Origin: Celeribacter litoreus
GTDB lineage: Bacteria; Pseudomonadota; Alphaproteobacteria; Rhodobacterales; Rhodobacteraceae
DNA length: 64,000 nt
NCBI RefSeq assembly: GCF_020165855.1
Contig: NZ_JAIUFY010000013.1
Location: 124,001 to 188,000 of the forward strand
Reading direction: 5' to 3'
The notes beneath the pieces were generated by a model. It did no database searches, was not told where the DNA came from, and was given only the letters and a program-made list of their open reading frames with translations. Made by a program: the position numbers and the translations under genes. Below are positions 63,565-64,000 of this stretch, piece after piece; position 1 is the first letter of the stretch, and the number at the start of each line of letters is the position of its first letter.

Positions 63565-63578
63565 TTGACCCAGATCAA
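63565..63578. promoter_or_regulatory. FNR box between hemN and fnrL
   Basis: TTGACCCAGATCAA matches the FNR consensus TTGAT-N4-ATCAA with one change (C for T). It lies 36 bp before the hemN start and 18 bp before the fnrL start. FnrL probably activates hemN under low oxygen and adjusts its own synthesis. Confidence 0.85.
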
Positions 63579-63595
63579 GAAAAGCGAGCACGCGC

Positions 63596-64000
63596 ATGAA
63601 CGGTATTGTTTTCGATCATAAAGAATGTGGGTCCTGTCCGATTCGACATCGCGCAGTTTGTGCGCGCTGTGACGCAGATGAACTCGAAGAACTCGATTCT
63701 ATTAAATACTACCGTTCTTACGAAGCCGGTCAGCCGATCGTATGGTCGGGAGATCGCATGGATTTTGTCGCCTCGGTTGTAACCGGCGTGGCCTCTCTCA
63801 GCCAAGCGATGGAAGATGGACGGACGCAGATGGTCGGTCTGCTGTTGCCATCCGATTTTCTGGGTCGTCCGGGACGTGATGCGGCGCCTTACGATGTGGT
63901 TGCCGTGTCGAACCTGACGCTCTGCTGTTTCCGCAGAAAACCGTTCGAACAGATGATGATCCGCACGCCGCACATCGGTCAGCGACTTCTCGAGATGACA
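63596..64000 (+). CDS. fnrL: FNR-type oxygen-responsive regulator FnrL, N-terminal part
   Basis: The first 135 codons are present; the gene runs past the window. The N-terminus MNGIVFDHKECGSCPIRHRAVC holds Cys residues C11, C14, C22 and C25 suited to an oxygen-sensitive [4Fe-4S] cluster, followed by the CRP-type cyclic-nucleotide-binding fold (FLGRPGRDAAPYDVVA). The DNA-binding helix-turn-helix is beyond the edge. Its place beside hemN with an FNR box is the typical Rhodobacteraceae arrangement. Confidence 0.93.
   Translation, partial: MNGIVFDHKECGSCPIRHRAVCARCDADELEELDSIKYYRSYEAGQPIVWSGDRMDFVASVVTGVASLSQAMEDGRTQMVGLLLPSDFLGRPGRDAAPYDVVAVSNLTLCCFRRKPFEQMMIRTPHIGQRLLEMT

Overview
The window reads as a chromosomal segment of a marine-type alphaproteobacterium of the Rhodobacteraceae/Roseobacteraceae. 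The signs are an Mcl1-type malyl-CoA lyase, a divergent hemN/fnrL pair with an FNR box, a TrcR (DUF1013) homologue, a COQ9-type protein next to rpsU, and a membrane-anchored CycM-type cytochrome c. GC content is high and coding density is very high. I saw no insertion sequences, phage genes, tRNAs, rRNAs or CRISPR arrays. The only RNA gene is the SRP (4.5S) RNA at about 37.7 kb on the minus strand.

Layout. 1-1.4 kb: end of a plsC-like acyltransferase facing accA. 1.5-5.9 kb: mcl1 diverges from a D-amino-acid module (dgcN-like N-acetyltransferase, dgcA-like epimerase, D-amino-acid transaminase); the 406-bp spacer carries four inverted repeats. 5.9-8.5 kb: AI-2E-family membrane protein, DUF1244, CHMI-family isomerase, N-formylglutamate amidohydrolase. 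8.6-15.8 kb: pyk, a small membrane protein, rpmI-rplT, pheS-pheT, ytoQ, hemerythrin-like protein. 15.8-17.8 kb: GST, mscL, Lrp/AsnC regulator. 17.8-20.9 kb: AcoR-like regulator lacking the AAA+ domain, acetaldehyde-type dehydrogenase and DUF779 protein, with a matching operator-like palindrome. 21-25.8 kb: DbpA-like helicase, rpsU, COQ9, quinone oxidoreductase, exported RNase T2-family protein. 25.9-26.7 kb: trcR.

26.8-33.6 kb: an uptake [NiFe]-hydrogenase locus of the Isp type (hypC/hupF; hupD-hupH-hynS-isp1-isp2-hynL with 4-bp overlaps; then an SCP-2-like protein). It sits between housekeeping genes, with a terminator on each side. 33.6-37.7 kb (minus strand): SRP RNA, rsgA, dnaX, ybaB, recR. 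37.8-42.7 kb: NMT1/SsuABC-like ABC importer and a 5'-nucleotidase-family protein without a signal peptide. 42.9-45.8 kb: nudC, SRPBCC protein, pheA, cycM. 46-51.7 kb: yejABEF-like peptide importer. 51.8-56.9 kb: D,D-carboxypeptidase, HAD hydrolase, clpS, rsmC-like methyltransferase, an SDR without its catalytic Tyr/Lys, and a lipoprotein. 57-64 kb: haem synthesis cluster (hemF, hemE, hemC, hemN) with a LysE exporter, a GlcD-type dehydrogenase and fnrL, which runs off the end.

The most distinctive parts are the compact Isp-hydrogenase island with its SCP-2 tail, the D-glutamate/D-amino-acid funnel, a hairpin that buries the ribosome-binding site of the AI-2E-family gene, the AAA+-less regulator with its palindrome, and several enzymes with altered catalytic residues. 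All function calls rest on reading motifs and recalling families; no searches were run.
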